From the NCBI GenBank assembly GCA_937905845.1, contig CALCYJ010000310.1, positions 1-45,850 of the forward strand: a stretch of 45,850 nt of DNA. Direction: 5' to 3'. Positions 1-12,201 of this stretch are shown here, piece after piece. Made by a program: the position numbers and the translations under genes. The DNA is from an uncultured Rhodospirillales bacterium. GTDB taxonomy: Bacteria > Pseudomonadota > Alphaproteobacteria > Ferrovibrionales > Ferrovibrionaceae. The stretch's first letter is position 1. Each line of letters opens with the position of its first letter. The notes beneath the pieces were generated by a model. The model was not told where the DNA came from, ran no database searches, and saw only the letters and a list, made by a program, of their open reading frames with translations.

Positions 1-1632
1 CCGGTTTACGACAAGATCGCCGCGCTCAAACTGGCCGCCCGCGATTCGGCCGGCGCACACGCGGCATTTCACAATGCCATCGCGCGTTTCCAGAACGACC
101 GTGCCGGACGCCCGCTGCTACTGCCGCTGGCGTTCGAGCAGGCCAGGCTCTACGTCGCCGAAAAGCAACCCGAAAACGCCGTCGCCTCGCTGCGCGCGTT
201 CAAGGTCGAGCTCGAAGCCCAGCGCGACGGCACGCTGTTCTACGCCGGCTTGCTACAGAGCCTGAACGACCGTCCGGCGCTCATCGATTTCATCGCCGAC
301 GCCCTTCGCCGCGGCGCCAGCGCCGTGCTGGCGCACCCGGGCGCCCAGGTAAGCCTGCCGGGCGTCGCCTTCATCGCCGATGAGAATCCGCGCCGCCGCC
401 TGGCCTTTCTCGCCGCCCGGTTCTTCGGTTTGCAGCCCCAGGTGCTGGTGGCCGTCACCGGCACCAACGGCAAGACGTCGGTTGCCGATTTCACCCGCCA
501 GATCTGGCAGGCGCTGGGCCAGGCCGCAGGCTCGCTCGGCACGCTCGGCGCCATCGGGCCCGGGATCGTCGCGGCGCAGGACCGCACCACGCCCGATCCC
601 GTGGCACTGCACCGCAGCCTCGCCCAATTCGCGCAAGCCGGCGTTCAGCATGTCGCCCTCGAAGCCTCGAGCCACGGGCTCATGCAGCATCGCCTCGACG
701 CGGTCAATCTTGCCGCCGCCGCCTTCACCAATCTCGGCCGCGACCATATGGACTACCACCCGACGGCGGAAGCCTATCTCGCCGCCAAGCTCAGGCTGTT
801 CGAGCAGGTGCTGCCCGAAGGCGGCCTGGCGGTGGCCGATGGCGGCGCCGAAGTGCTGCCGGCGATTGCGGCCGCCTGCCGTGCCCGGCGCCAGAGGCTC
901 CTCACCTATGGGCCCAAGGGGCGCGAGCTGAAGCTCATCGATCTTGCCGCCAGCACGCACGGCCAGCGCCTCCGCGTCGCGTCCTTCGGGCGGGAACAAA
1001 CGGTCGATCTGCCGCTTGCCGGAAGCTTTCAGGCGCTGAATGCGCTCTGCGCGGTGGGCCTGGTGGCGGCCGCGGCGCCCGAGGCCGAGCGGGCCGATGC
1101 CGCAGCGGCGGCGCTCGCGGCCTTGAGCCGTCTTGAAGGCGTGCCGGGACGCATGCAGCGGGTGGCGCTGCACCCGGACGGCGCGCCGGTCTATGTCGAT
1201 TACGCCCATACGCCCGATGCGCTCAAATCCGTGCTCGAAGCCTTGCGTCCGCATGCGAGCGGCAGGCTGGTGGTGGTCTTCGGCTGCGGCGGCGACCGCG
1301 ACCGCGGCAAGCGACCGCTGATGGGCCGGCTGGCGGCGGCGCTCGCCGACCGGGTGATCGTCACCGACGACAATCCGCGGCACGAAGAGCCGGCCACGAT
1401 CCGCCGCGCCATTCTGGAGGCTTCGCCCGGCGCCCGCGAGATCGGCGACCGCGCCGCGGCGATCGCCGCCGCCATCGCCGATCTGGCACCAGGCGATCTC
1501 CTGGTCATTGCCGGCAAGGGGCACGAGCAGGGCCAGATCGTCGGCGACCTGGTGCGGCCCTTCGATGATGCCGCCGTGGCCCGCAGCGCCGTCGCAGCTC
1601 TCGGCGGCACGGCGCTGAGCGGGGCCGCCTGA
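1..1632 (+). CDS. murE: MurE, UDP-MurNAc-L-Ala-D-Glu:meso-DAP ligase (5' partial)
   Basis: Cytoplasmic ATP-dependent ligase that adds meso-diaminopimelate to the peptidoglycan precursor. The frame is open to the left edge, so the gene is partial; the first usable in-frame start is a TTG at 250. Counted from there, visible motifs are TGTNGKT (70-76, ATP loop), DRTTPDP (111-117), EASSHG (138-143), YAHTPDAL (318-325), DNPRHEEP (374-381) and KGHEQ (423-427). DNPR is the known meso-DAP selectivity motif. The usual N-terminal DSR...GDLF...DGxxF motif, present in MurF next door, is missing. Clear MurE similarity begins only at FIADALRRGAS (base 289), and the 96 codons before it look like helical TPR-type sequence. 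This may be a misjoin at a contig end or a fusion. The stop overlaps the murF start (TGATG). Confidence 0.93.
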   Translation, partial: PVYDKIAALKLAARDSAGAHAAFHNAIARFQNDRAGRPLLLPLAFEQARLYVAEKQPENAVASLRAFKVELEAQRDGTLFYAGLLQSLNDRPALIDFIADALRRGASAVLAHPGAQVSLPGVAFIADENPRRRLAFLAARFFGLQPQVLVAVTGTNGKTSVADFTRQIWQALGQAAGSLGTLGAIGPGIVAAQDRTTPDPVALHRSLAQFAQAGVQHVALEASSHGLMQHRLDAVNLAAAAFTNLGRDHMDYHPTAEAYLAAKLRLFEQVLPEGGLAVADGGAEVLPAIAAACRARRQRLLTYGPKGRELKLIDLAASTHGQRLRVASFGREQTVDLPLAGSFQALNALCAVGLVAAAAPEAERADAAAAALAALSRLEGVPGRMQRVALHPDGAPVYVDYAHTPDALKSVLEALRPHASGRLVVVFGCGGDRDRGKRPLMGRLAAALADRVIVTDDNPRHEEPATIRRAILEASPGAREIGDRAAAIAAAIADLAPGDLLVIAGKGHEQGQIVGDLVRPFDDAAVARSAVAALGGTALSGAA

Positions 1633-3047
1633 TGGCGCGGGCTCCCCTCTGGACCGCGGCGGAGGCGCTGGCTGCCACCGGCGGCCGATCGAGCGCCGAT
1701 TGGGCGGCGGGCGGCGTCGCCATCGACAGCCGCAGCCTGGCCCGGGGCGATCTTTTCGTGGCGCTCGCCGGACCCAACCACGACGGCCATGATTTCACCG
1801 CCGCGGCCTTCCGCGCCGGTGCCGCCGCGGCGCTGGTGAGCCGCGTGCCGGGAGACCTGCCCGAGGGCGCGGCCCTCCTGATCGTCGAGGACACGCTCGC
1901 CGCCCTCACGGCCCTTGCCGCCGCCGCGCGGACCCGCACGCGGGCGCGCGTTATCGCCGTCACCGGCAGCGTCGGCAAGACTTCGTCCAAGGAAGCGCTG
2001 CGCCATGTGCTCGGCGCCCAGGGCGAGACGCATGCCGCACCCGGAAGCTACAACAATGCCTTCGGCGTGCCCTTGAGCCTTGCCCGCCTGCCGCAACAGG
2101 CCGAATGGGCCGTCTTCGAGATCGGCATGAACCATGCGGGCGAGATCACGCCGCTTTCGCGCCTGGTGGCGCCCGATGTCGCCCTGATCACCACGATCGA
2201 GGCGGTGCATCTTGAGCATTTCAGCGGCATCGAGGCGATCGCCGAGGCCAAGGCGGAGATCTTCCTTGGCCTGAAAGCCGAAGGCTGTGCGGTGCTCAAC
2301 CGGGACAATGAGTGTTTTGGATATCTGGCGGCGCGGGCCGCCGACGCCGGCGTCTCCCGGACGTTGAGCTTCGGCCGCCATGTGGCGGCGGACGCGCATC
2401 TCGAACGTCTGGCGCTGCATCCTCATTGCTCCTGCGTCAGCGCCAGCATCGCCGGCGAGCCGGTGACCTACAAGATCGGCGCTCCGGGCGAGCATTGGGT
2501 GATGAACAGCCTGGCCGTGCTGGCGGGGGTCAAGGCGCTCGGCGCCGACCTAGGCCAGGCCGTGCTGGCGCTGGCCGGCATCGAGCCGCCGGCGGGCCGT
2601 GGCCGCCGCCGCCGGCTGGCGCTGACCTCGGGCGCGATCGAGCTGATCGACGACAGCTACAACGCCAGCCCGGCCTCCATGCGGGCGGCCTTCGCCGTGC
2701 TCGCCTTGACCCCGGTCGGGCCGCGCGGCCGGCGGATCGCGGTGCTGGGCGACATGCTCGAACTGGGCGCCACGGGGCCGGCCCTTCATGCCGCCCTCGC
2801 GGTCGATCTCGAAGGAGCCGCCATCGACTTGACTTTTACCGCCGGGCGGCACATGGAGCGGCTGCACGAGGCACTGCCGGCGGCACGCCGCGGCGTGCAC
2901 GGGGCCACGGCGGCCGATGTGGCGGCACCGCTCCTGGCGGCGCTCAGGCCGGGGGATGTGGTGCTGGTGAAAGGCTCGCACGGCAGCCGCATGGACCTCG
3001 TCATCGAACAGCTCGTGCGCGCGGCGCCGGCGGCCGGCACCGGCTGA
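1632..3047 (+). CDS. murF: MurF, UDP-MurNAc-tripeptide:D-Ala-D-Ala ligase
   Basis: Adds the D-Ala-D-Ala dipeptide to UDP-MurNAc-tripeptide, completing the cytoplasmic pentapeptide precursor. The 471-residue protein has the full Mur ligase layout: N-terminal IDSRSLARGDLF (31-42) and DGHDF (51-55), the ATP loop GSVGKTS (112-118), the GSYNNAFGVPLSL segment after it, and the DSYNASPASM motif of the central domain. Length is normal for the family. The ATG shares one base with the murE stop, so translation is probably coupled. The D-Ala-D-Ala substrate is made by Ddl, encoded further along the same cluster. Confidence 0.96.
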   Translation: MARAPLWTAAEALAATGGRSSADWAAGGVAIDSRSLARGDLFVALAGPNHDGHDFTAAAFRAGAAAALVSRVPGDLPEGAALLIVEDTLAALTALAAAARTRTRARVIAVTGSVGKTSSKEALRHVLGAQGETHAAPGSYNNAFGVPLSLARLPQQAEWAVFEIGMNHAGEITPLSRLVAPDVALITTIEAVHLEHFSGIEAIAEAKAEIFLGLKAEGCAVLNRDNECFGYLAARAADAGVSRTLSFGRHVAADAHLERLALHPHCSCVSASIAGEPVTYKIGAPGEHWVMNSLAVLAGVKALGADLGQAVLALAGIEPPAGRGRRRRLALTSGAIELIDDSYNASPASMRAAFAVLALTPVGPRGRRIAVLGDMLELGATGPALHAALAVDLEGAAIDLTFTAGRHMERLHEALPAARRGVHGATAADVAAPLLAALRPGDVVLVKGSHGSRMDLVIEQLVRAAPAAGTG

Positions 3048-3131
3048 TCGCGGCCCTGAAGCCCTTGCGGGCCGGTCTTCCGCTTTAAGGAGCCGGCTGG
3101 ACCATCACGGAGAACGGAGAGACTCAAGGCG

Positions 3132-4220
3132 ATGCTTTACAATCTGCTGCATCCATTTGCGGGGTCGCTCTCCCTCCTCAACCTCTTCCGCTATCTGACG
3201 TTCCGCACCGGCGGCGCGGTGATGACCTCGCTCCTGGTCAGTTTCCTGCTTGGCCCGGGTGTGATCGGCTGGCTCCGGGTGAAGCAGGGCCGCGGCCAGC
3301 CCATCCGCAGCGACGGGCCGCAGGGCCATCTCGTCACCAAGAAGGGCACGCCCACCATGGGCGGCTTCCTGATATTGCTGGGGATTTCCATCGGCACCTT
3401 GCTCTGGGCCGATCTTTCCAACGGCTATGTCTGGGTGGTGCTGCTGGTGACGCTGGGCTTTGGTCTGATCGGATTCGCCGACGATTTCCTCAAAGTCACC
3501 AAGTACAACGTCAAGGGCGTGCCGGGAAAGCTCAAGCTGGTGCTGGAAATCGCCATCGCGCTCCTCGCGGCGATCTGGATCACGCATCTGACCCGGGCGC
3601 CGCTTTCAACGTCGTTGACCGTGCCGTTCTTCAAGGATGTTCTGCTCAACCTCGGCTGGATGTTCGTGCCGCTGGCGGCTTTCGTCATCGTCGGCGCCTC
3701 GAATGCGGTGAACCTGACCGATGGGCTCGACGGGCTGGCGATCGTGCCGGTGATGATCGCCGCGGCGAGTTTCGCGCTGATCGCATATCTCGTGGGTAAC
3801 GTGGTGTTCGCCAGCTATTTGCAGATACATTTTGTGGCTGGAGCCGGCGAATTGTCTGTATTTTGTGGCGCGCTGGTCGGGGCCGGACTAGGATTTCTCT
3901 GGTTCAATGCCCCGCCGGCGATGGTGTTCATGGGAGATACCGGGTCGCTTGCCATCGGCGGGGCGCTGGGGGCCATCAGCGTGGTGACCAAGCACGAGCT
4001 GGTGCTGGCCATCATCGGCGGGTTGTTCGTATTGGAGACGGTTTCGGTGATCGTACAGGTGGTGTCCTTCAAGCTGACGGGGAGGCGGGTCTTCCGTATG
4101 GCGCCGCTCCACCACCATTTCGAGCAGAAGGGCTGGGCGGAGCCGACCATCGTGATCCGGTTCTGGATCATCGCCGTGATTCTCGCCCTGGCCGGACTTT
4201 CCACCCTGAAGCTGCGGTGA
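3132..4220 (+). CDS. mraY: MraY, phospho-MurNAc-pentapeptide translocase
   Basis: Integral inner-membrane enzyme that moves phospho-MurNAc-pentapeptide from UDP onto undecaprenyl phosphate to give lipid I. The 362-residue protein starts with the typical MLYNLL and has about ten hydrophobic segments. The catalytic motifs are present: [19 protein letters not shown] (near residues 194-204), [10 protein letters not shown] and the Mg/nucleotide loop HHHFEQKG (near 327). The ATG follows a purine-rich GGAGA at about 3116-3120. The 84-base gap from murF is one of the few real gaps in this half of the cluster; I see no clear promoter in it. Confidence 0.97.
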   Translation: MLYNLLHPFAGSLSLLNLFRYLTFRTGGAVMTSLLVSFLLGPGVIGWLRVKQGRGQPIRSDGPQGHLVTKKGTPTMGGFLILLGISIGTLLWADLSNGYVWVVLLVTLGFGLIGFADDFLKVTKYNVKGVPGKLKLVLEIAIALLAAIWITHLTRAPLSTSLTVPFFKDVLLNLGWMFVPLAAFVIVGASNAVNLTDGLDGLAIVPVMIAAASFALIAYLVGNVVFASYLQIHFVAGAGELSVFCGALVGAGLGFLWFNAPPAMVFMGDTGSLAIGGALGAISVVTKHELVLAIIGGLFVLETVSVIVQVVSFKLTGRRVFRMAPLHHHFEQKGWAEPTIVIRFWIIAVILALAGLSTLKLR

Positions 4221-4241
4221 TGCCATGACCGCGAGGACGCC

Positions 4242-5653
<1,412 letters not shown>

Positions 5654-5657
<4 letters not shown>

Positions 5658-6778
5658 TCGCCCTGTCGCGCACCGATACGAGCGTCGTCGGCCGCTGGTG
5701 GTGGACGGTCGACCGCTGGACCCTGGCGGCGCTGGGCCTGCTCATTGCGCTGGGCTGCCTCCTGACGCTGGCGGCGAGCCCGGCGGTGGCGCAGCGCATC
5801 GGCCTTGATCAGTACCATTTCGTGCGCCGGCAGTTCGCCTTCCTGGTGCCGGCGCTCTGCTTCATGTTCGGCGCCTCGCTGCTGACGCCGCTGTGGGTCC
5901 GGCGTCTGGGCCTCGCCGGTTTCGTCTTCTTCCTGCTCCTGATGGCGCTGACGCTGGTGATGGGAAGCGAGATCAAAGGCGCCCACCGCTGGCTCTATCT
6001 CGGCGGCCTGAGCCTGCAACCCTCCGAATTCGTCAAGCCGTGCTTCGCCGTGGTTTCCGCCTGGATGTTCGCCGAGCAGCGGCGGGTCAGGGGCTTTCCC
6101 GGCAATCTGATCGCCATCGTCCTCGTCCTGGTGGTGGCCGGAATCCTGCTCATGCAGCCCGATTTCGGCATGACGGTGGTGATCGTGGCGGTGTGGCTGA
6201 CGCAATTCTTCCTGGCCGGCCTGCCGATGGTGCTGCTGGCCCTGGGCGGCGGGGTCAGCGCGGCGGGGCTGGGCGGCGCCTATTTCCTGTCGCCCCATGT
6301 CGCGAGCCGCATCGATCGCTTCCTCGATCCCGCGGTCGGCGATACCTACCAGATCCAGCGCGCCATGGAAGCCTTCCAGGCCGGCGGCCTGTTCGGCCGG
6401 GGTCCTGGCGACGGGTTGGTGAAATCGGTGCTGCCCGACGCCCATACCGACTTCATCTTCGCCGTTGCCGGCGAGGAATATGGCGTCTTCCTCTGCCTCG
6501 TCATCATCGCCATCTTCGCCTTCATCGTGCTGCGCAGCCTGAGCCGGCTTTTGTCGGAGAACAACCTCTTCATCCTGCTTGCGGGCACCGGCCTGATCGC
6601 CCAGTTCGGCTTGCAGGCGATCATCAATATCGGCGTCAATCTGCGGCTGATGCCGACCAAGGGCATGACGCTTCCCTTCATCTCCTACGGCGGGTCGTCG
6701 CTGGTGGCGCTGGCGCTCGGCATGGGCATGATGCTGGCCCTGACGCGAACGCGGCCGAGCCTGAGGGGGGAATTATGA
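5654..6778 (+). CDS. ftsW: FtsW, divisome SEDS peptidoglycan glycosyltransferase
   Basis: SEDS-family membrane protein that polymerises lipid II at the division septum together with its partner transpeptidase FtsI. The 374-residue protein has about ten hydrophobic segments. Conserved SEDS landmarks are KGAHRWLYLGGLSLQPSE in the large loop, LLMQPDFGMTVVI, VGDTYQIQRAMEAF, AGEEYGV and the C-terminal LPFISYGGSS. Its place between murD and murG is canonical and favours FtsW over RodA. ATGA overlaps at both ends suggest translational coupling. Confidence 0.96.
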
Positions 6779-7952
6779 CCGGCGGCATCGTTCTGGCCGC
6801 CGGCGGCACCGGCGGCCATCTCTTCCCGGCGCAGGCGCTGGGCGCCGAACTCCTCCGGCGCGGCCACGAGGTGGCGCTGATCACCGACCGCCGCGGCCAT
6901 GGCTACGAAGACCGCTTTGAGGGCATCGCCGTCCATCGCGTACCCGCGGCGAGCCCGACCGGCGCCGGGATTTTCGGGCAGTTCCTTGCCATGACGGAGT
7001 TGGCCCGCGGCACCTTCGCCGCTCGGCGGCTGCTCAAGACCCTGCGGCCGCGGGCGGTGGTGGGGTTCGGCGGCTATCCCTCCCTGCCGACGCTGTGGGC
7101 GGCGACCCGGGCGGGGCTGCCGAGTCTGGTGCATGAGCAGAATGCGCTGCTCGGCCGCGTCAACCGACTTCTCGCCCGCCGCGTCGATGCCATCGCGCTG
7201 AGCCATGCCCAGACCGCCGGCCTGCCGCCAGACCTGCGGGCCGAGGTGGCGGTGACCGGCAATCCCGTGCGCGCACCCATCCTGGCGGTGCGCGAGGTGT
7301 CCTATGCCCCGCCCGGCAGCGATGGCCCCATCCGCCTCCTGATCCTGGGCGGCAGCCAGGGGGCGCGCATCCTGAGCCAGGTGGTGCCGGCGGCGCTGGC
7401 GGCGCTGCCCCCGGGCCTCCGCCGCCGTCTCGACGTGACGCAGCAATGCCGGGCGGAGGATCTGCCCTCAGTGCGCCAGGCCTATGGCGAAAGCGGCATC
7501 GCCGCCGCGCTTTCGCCCTTCATCGAGGATGTGCCGGCGCGCCTTGCGGCAACTCATCTCTGCATCACGCGCGCCGGCGCCGGGACGGTGGCGGAGCTGA
7601 CGGTAGCGGGGCGGCCGGCGGTTCTCGTGCCCTATCTCCATGCCGCCGACGATCATCAGAGCGCCAATGCCAAGGCGCTCGCAGCCGCCGGTGCCGCCAG
7701 CCTCCTGCCGCAGGCGGAATTCACCCCCGAAACGCTCGCCCGGCGGCTGGAGGGGCTGCTCGGCGAGCCGGCGGCGCTGACCGCCATGGCGCAGGCGGCG
7801 CGCGCGCTCGGCCGGCCGCAGGCGACGCACGCGCTGGCCGATCTGGTGACGCGGATCGCGATCGGTTCGACCTGTACCAATCCGGCTGGCGGCGCAGCCG
7901 GCGCGGCCGGTGCGGCCGCTGCCGGCGGCGCAAGGCTCGGGAGGAACGCGGC

Positions 7953-7956
<4 letters not shown>
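6775..7956 (+). CDS. murG: MurG, lipid II synthase (GT28 GlcNAc transferase)
   Basis: Peripheral inner-membrane glycosyltransferase that adds GlcNAc from UDP-GlcNAc to lipid I, making lipid II. I chose the ATG at 6775 because it overlaps the ftsW stop (ATGA) and the protein then starts exactly at the family's N-terminus. The 393 residues show the glycine-rich loop GGTGGH (10-15), [40 protein letters not shown] and the UDP-GlcNAc pocket [11 protein letters not shown]. The last 30 or so residues are a poorly conserved Gly/Ala tail made by three 9-bp repeats (7891-7917) that recur in other genes of the window. Confidence 0.96.
7891..7917 (+). repeat. 9-bp tandem array A (3 units) inside murG
   Basis: Three head-to-tail 9-mers (GGCGCAGCC, GGCGCGGCC, GGTGCGGCC) aligned with the murG codons and encoding Gly-Ala-Ala repeats in the C-terminal tail. 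It is the weakest member of a repeat family also found at 31115-31168, 32372-32416 and 41895-41948. Confidence 0.6.
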
Positions 7957-9382
<1,426 letters not shown>

Positions 9383-9386
<4 letters not shown>

Positions 9387-10333
9387 TGACGGCCATGGCG
9401 CGCAACACCGACTGGATCGACCGCCTGCCCAAGGTGCGCGGCCGCTATACATTCGAGGCGCCGCTCGCGACCGTCACCTGGTTCCGCGCCGGCGGTGCGG
9501 CCGAGGTGATGTTCCGCCCCGCCGATGCCGAGGATCTCGCTCATTTCCTGCGCGAGCGGCCGCGCGACATGCCGGTGACGGTGCTGGGCGTCGGCTCCAA
9601 CCTCCTGGTGCGCGACGGCGGCGTGCCGGGCGTGGTGATCCGCCTGGGCCGTGCCTTCGCCGCGGTTGCGATCGAGGGCCATGAGGTGGTGGTGGGTGCC
9701 GGCGCGCTCGATATCAATGTGGCGCTCGCGGTCTGCGACATGGGCCTCGCCGGGCTCGAATTCCTCCGCGGCATTCCCGGGACCATCGGCGGCGCGCTGC
9801 GGATGAACGCCGGCGCCTATGGCAGCGAGATCAAGGACGTGCTGGTTTCCGCCCTGGTGATGGACGGGAGGGGAAACCACCGTAACTTGAGCGCCGCGGA
9901 GCTTGGCCTGTCCTACCGGCATTGCGCCTTGCCCGAGGATGTCGTCTTCCTCCAGGCGACCTTGCGGGGACGGGAGGGCGCTGCGGCCAATATCGCCGCC
10001 CGCATGGCGGAGATCAGCGCCGCCCGGGCCGAGACCCAGCCGGTCCGCAGCCGCACCGGCGGTTCGACCTTCGCCAATCCGCGCGGGCCGGAGGCCAAGG
10101 GCGCCAAGGCCTGGCAACTCATCGAGGCGGCGGGCTGCCGCGGCCTGCGGGTCGGCGCGGCCGAGGTTGCCGAGCAGCATTGCAACTTCCTCATCAATAC
10201 CGGCGGCGCCACCGCGGCGGATATCGAGGCGCTGGGCGAGCTGGTGCGCGAGCGCGTGCGGGCGCATTCAGGCGTCCTGCTCGAATGGGAGATCCGGCGC
10301 ATCGGCCGGCCGGCCGGGGAGGGCGGATCATGA
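9383..10333 (+). CDS. murB: MurB, UDP-N-acetylenolpyruvoylglucosamine reductase
   Basis: FAD-dependent reductase that uses NADPH to turn UDP-GlcNAc-enolpyruvate into UDP-MurNAc. From the ATG at 9383, which overlaps the murC stop, the protein has 316 residues; later in-frame ATGs at 9386 and 9395 are also possible. The [11 protein letters not shown] segment of the FAD domain, [21 protein letters not shown] and the catalytic-domain [10 protein letters not shown] are clear. This is a type II-like short MurB, as usual in alphaproteobacteria. ATGA overlap with ddl. Confidence 0.96.
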
Positions 10334-11244
10334 ACCGGCATGTCGCGGTTCTGCTCGGCGGCTGGTCGGCGGAGCGCGAGGTCTCGCTCGTGAGCGGCGC
10401 CGCCGTGGTATCGGCGCTGCGCGAGCAGGGCTATCGCGTCAGCGCCGTCGATGTCGGGCGCAATGTCGCGGACGTTCTGTCCAAGCTCAAGCCCGACGTC
10501 GTGTTCAATGCGCTGCACGGGCGTTTCGGCGAGGACGGCACCATCCAGGGGATGCTCGAAATCCTCGGCCTGCCCTATACCCATTCCGGCGTGCTTGCTT
10601 CCGCCCTGGCGATGGACAAGCCCGCCGCCAAGCGGCTTTTCGCCGATGCCGGCATTCCGCTCGCCGAAGGGGCGGTGGTGACGCGCCAGGACCTCGTCAA
10701 AGGCTCGCCGCTGCCGCAGCCCTACGTCATCAAGCCGCTGAACGAAGGTTCTTCCGTCGGCGTGCGCATCGTCTTTGCCAGCGACAATTTCATGCCGGCC
10801 GACGATCTGCACTGGACCTATGGCGAGCGCGTGCTGATCGAGCGCTATATCCCCGGCCGCGAGATCCAGGTGGCGGTGATGGGGGAGCGGGCGCTGGGCG
10901 CCGTGGAGATTCGCCCGCACGGCCGCTTCTATGATTACGAGGCGAAATATACCGCCGGCCGGGCGCAGCACCTGATGCCGGCGCCGCTTGCCCGGGACGT
11001 CTATGCTGAGGCGCTGCGGCTGGCGCTTCTGGCCCATCGCACGCTTGGTTGCCGCGGCGTCAGCCGGGCCGATCTGCGCTATGACGACACGACGGGCGAG
11101 CCCGGCCGCTTCGCCCTGCTCGAAATCAATACCCAGCCCGGCATGACGCCCCTGTCGCTGGTGCCCGAAATTGCCGCCCACCAGGGCATAAGCTTCGCCG
11201 ATCTGGTGCGCTGGATGGTGGAGGACGCCGGATGCGACCGCTGA
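10330..11244 (+). CDS. ddl: Ddl, D-alanine--D-alanine ligase
   Basis: ATP-grasp enzyme that makes the D-Ala-D-Ala dipeptide used by MurF; target of D-cycloserine in the family. The 304-residue protein opens with VLLGGWSAEREVSL (7-20), a DdlB-like N-terminus, followed by NALHGRFGEDG, the ATP-grasp KPLNEGSSVGV and the Mg-binding C-terminal LLEINTQPGMT. The start at 10330 overlaps the murB stop. Its last 13 bases overlap the start of ftsQ. Confidence 0.96.
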   Translation: MNRHVAVLLGGWSAEREVSLVSGAAVVSALREQGYRVSAVDVGRNVADVLSKLKPDVVFNALHGRFGEDGTIQGMLEILGLPYTHSGVLASALAMDKPAAKRLFADAGIPLAEGAVVTRQDLVKGSPLPQPYVIKPLNEGSSVGVRIVFASDNFMPADDLHWTYGERVLIERYIPGREIQVAVMGERALGAVEIRPHGRFYDYEAKYTAGRAQHLMPAPLARDVYAEALRLALLAHRTLGCRGVSRADLRYDDTTGEPGRFALLEINTQPGMTPLSLVPEIAAHQGISFADLVRWMVEDAGCDR

Positions 11245-12131
11245 ACCTCCCCTTGAGCGACCGCGGGAAGCCCAATCCCGAAGCCCGACCCAAGGACGGC
11301 CGGCGCCGCGCCTCCGCCCGCCGGGCACCGCCGCCGGCCTGGCGCGAGCCGGCGCTGCGCTATGGGTTGCCGCTCGTTGCGGCCGGCCTTCTGCTCGGTC
11401 TTGGATTCTGGTCGTGGCAGAGCGGCCTTGGCCATGCGGTGGCGGCGCGCACGCGCGCGGCGCTGACGCGGGCCAGCATCGCCGCCGGGCTTACGGTGCA
11501 GGATGTCGAGGTGCAGGGGCGCACGGTGACGCCGGCCAGGCTGTTGCTGGCGGCCTTGGGCATTCGTCGCGGCGATCCGATCCTCTTCTTCGACGCCGAA
11601 GCCGCCCGCGAGCGGCTGGAACATATCGGATGGGTGAAGACGGCGTCGGTGCAGCGGCTGCTGCCCGGCACGATCCTGATCCGCGTCGTCGAGCGCCAGC
11701 CTTTCGCGCGCTGGCAGATCGACGGACGGATGATGGTGATCGACCGCGACGGCGTGGTCCTTACCGCGGGCGATCCCGAGCGCTATGGCGCTCTCAAGCT
11801 GGTGGTGGGGCAGGGGGCGGCCGATCACGCCGGCCCGCTGTTCGACATGCTGACGCTGGAACCGGGCCTTGCGCGGCATGTGGCGGCGGCGGTCCGGGTG
11901 CGCGACCGGCGCTGGGATATCGACATGGACAACGGCATCACGGTGCGGCTGCCCGAGTTCGGCGCGGCCGCGGCCTGGCGGGAGCTGGCCGTGCTCGAAC
12001 GCCAGGACCATGTGCTGGGCAAGGCGCTGGTGGCGATCGACATGCGGCTGGCCGACCGGGTCGTGTTCCAGCTGACGCCGGCTGCGGCGGCGGCGCGCGA
12101 GAAGGCCCCGGGCCGGAACAAGAGCACGTGA
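11232..12131 (+). CDS. ftsQ: FtsQ, divisome scaffold protein
   Basis: Bitopic inner-membrane division protein that links early and late divisome parts (FtsB/FtsL and FtsI/FtsW). The 299 residues show a basic, disordered cytoplasmic N-terminus (1-42), one membrane segment (about 43-61) and a periplasmic POTRA domain. VQDVEVQGRTVT marks the first POTRA strand. GWVKTASVQRLLPGTILIRVVERQPFARW is the conserved core, cited here only for its VVERQPFARW end. Position between ddl and ftsA is canonical. The sequence diverges quickly in this family, so context supports the call as much as similarity. Confidence 0.9.
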   Translation: MRPLNLPLSDRGKPNPEARPKDGRRRASARRAPPPAWREPALRYGLPLVAAGLLLGLGFWSWQSGLGHAVAARTRAALTRASIAAGLTVQDVEVQGRTVTPARLLLAALGIRRGDPILFFDAEAARERLEHIGWVKTASVQRLLPGTILIRVVERQPFARWQIDGRMMVIDRDGVVLTAGDPERYGALKLVVGQGAADHAGPLFDMLTLEPGLARHVAAAVRVRDRRWDIDMDNGITVRLPEFGAAAAWRELAVLERQDHVLGKALVAIDMRLADRVVFQLTPAAAAAREKAPGRNKST

Positions 12132-12201
12132 GGCGCGGGGCTGAGGCGGCGGCCGGGATCGGCGGCCGGGATGGACGGGTGATGGGGAAGGCGGACGAGA
12201 C

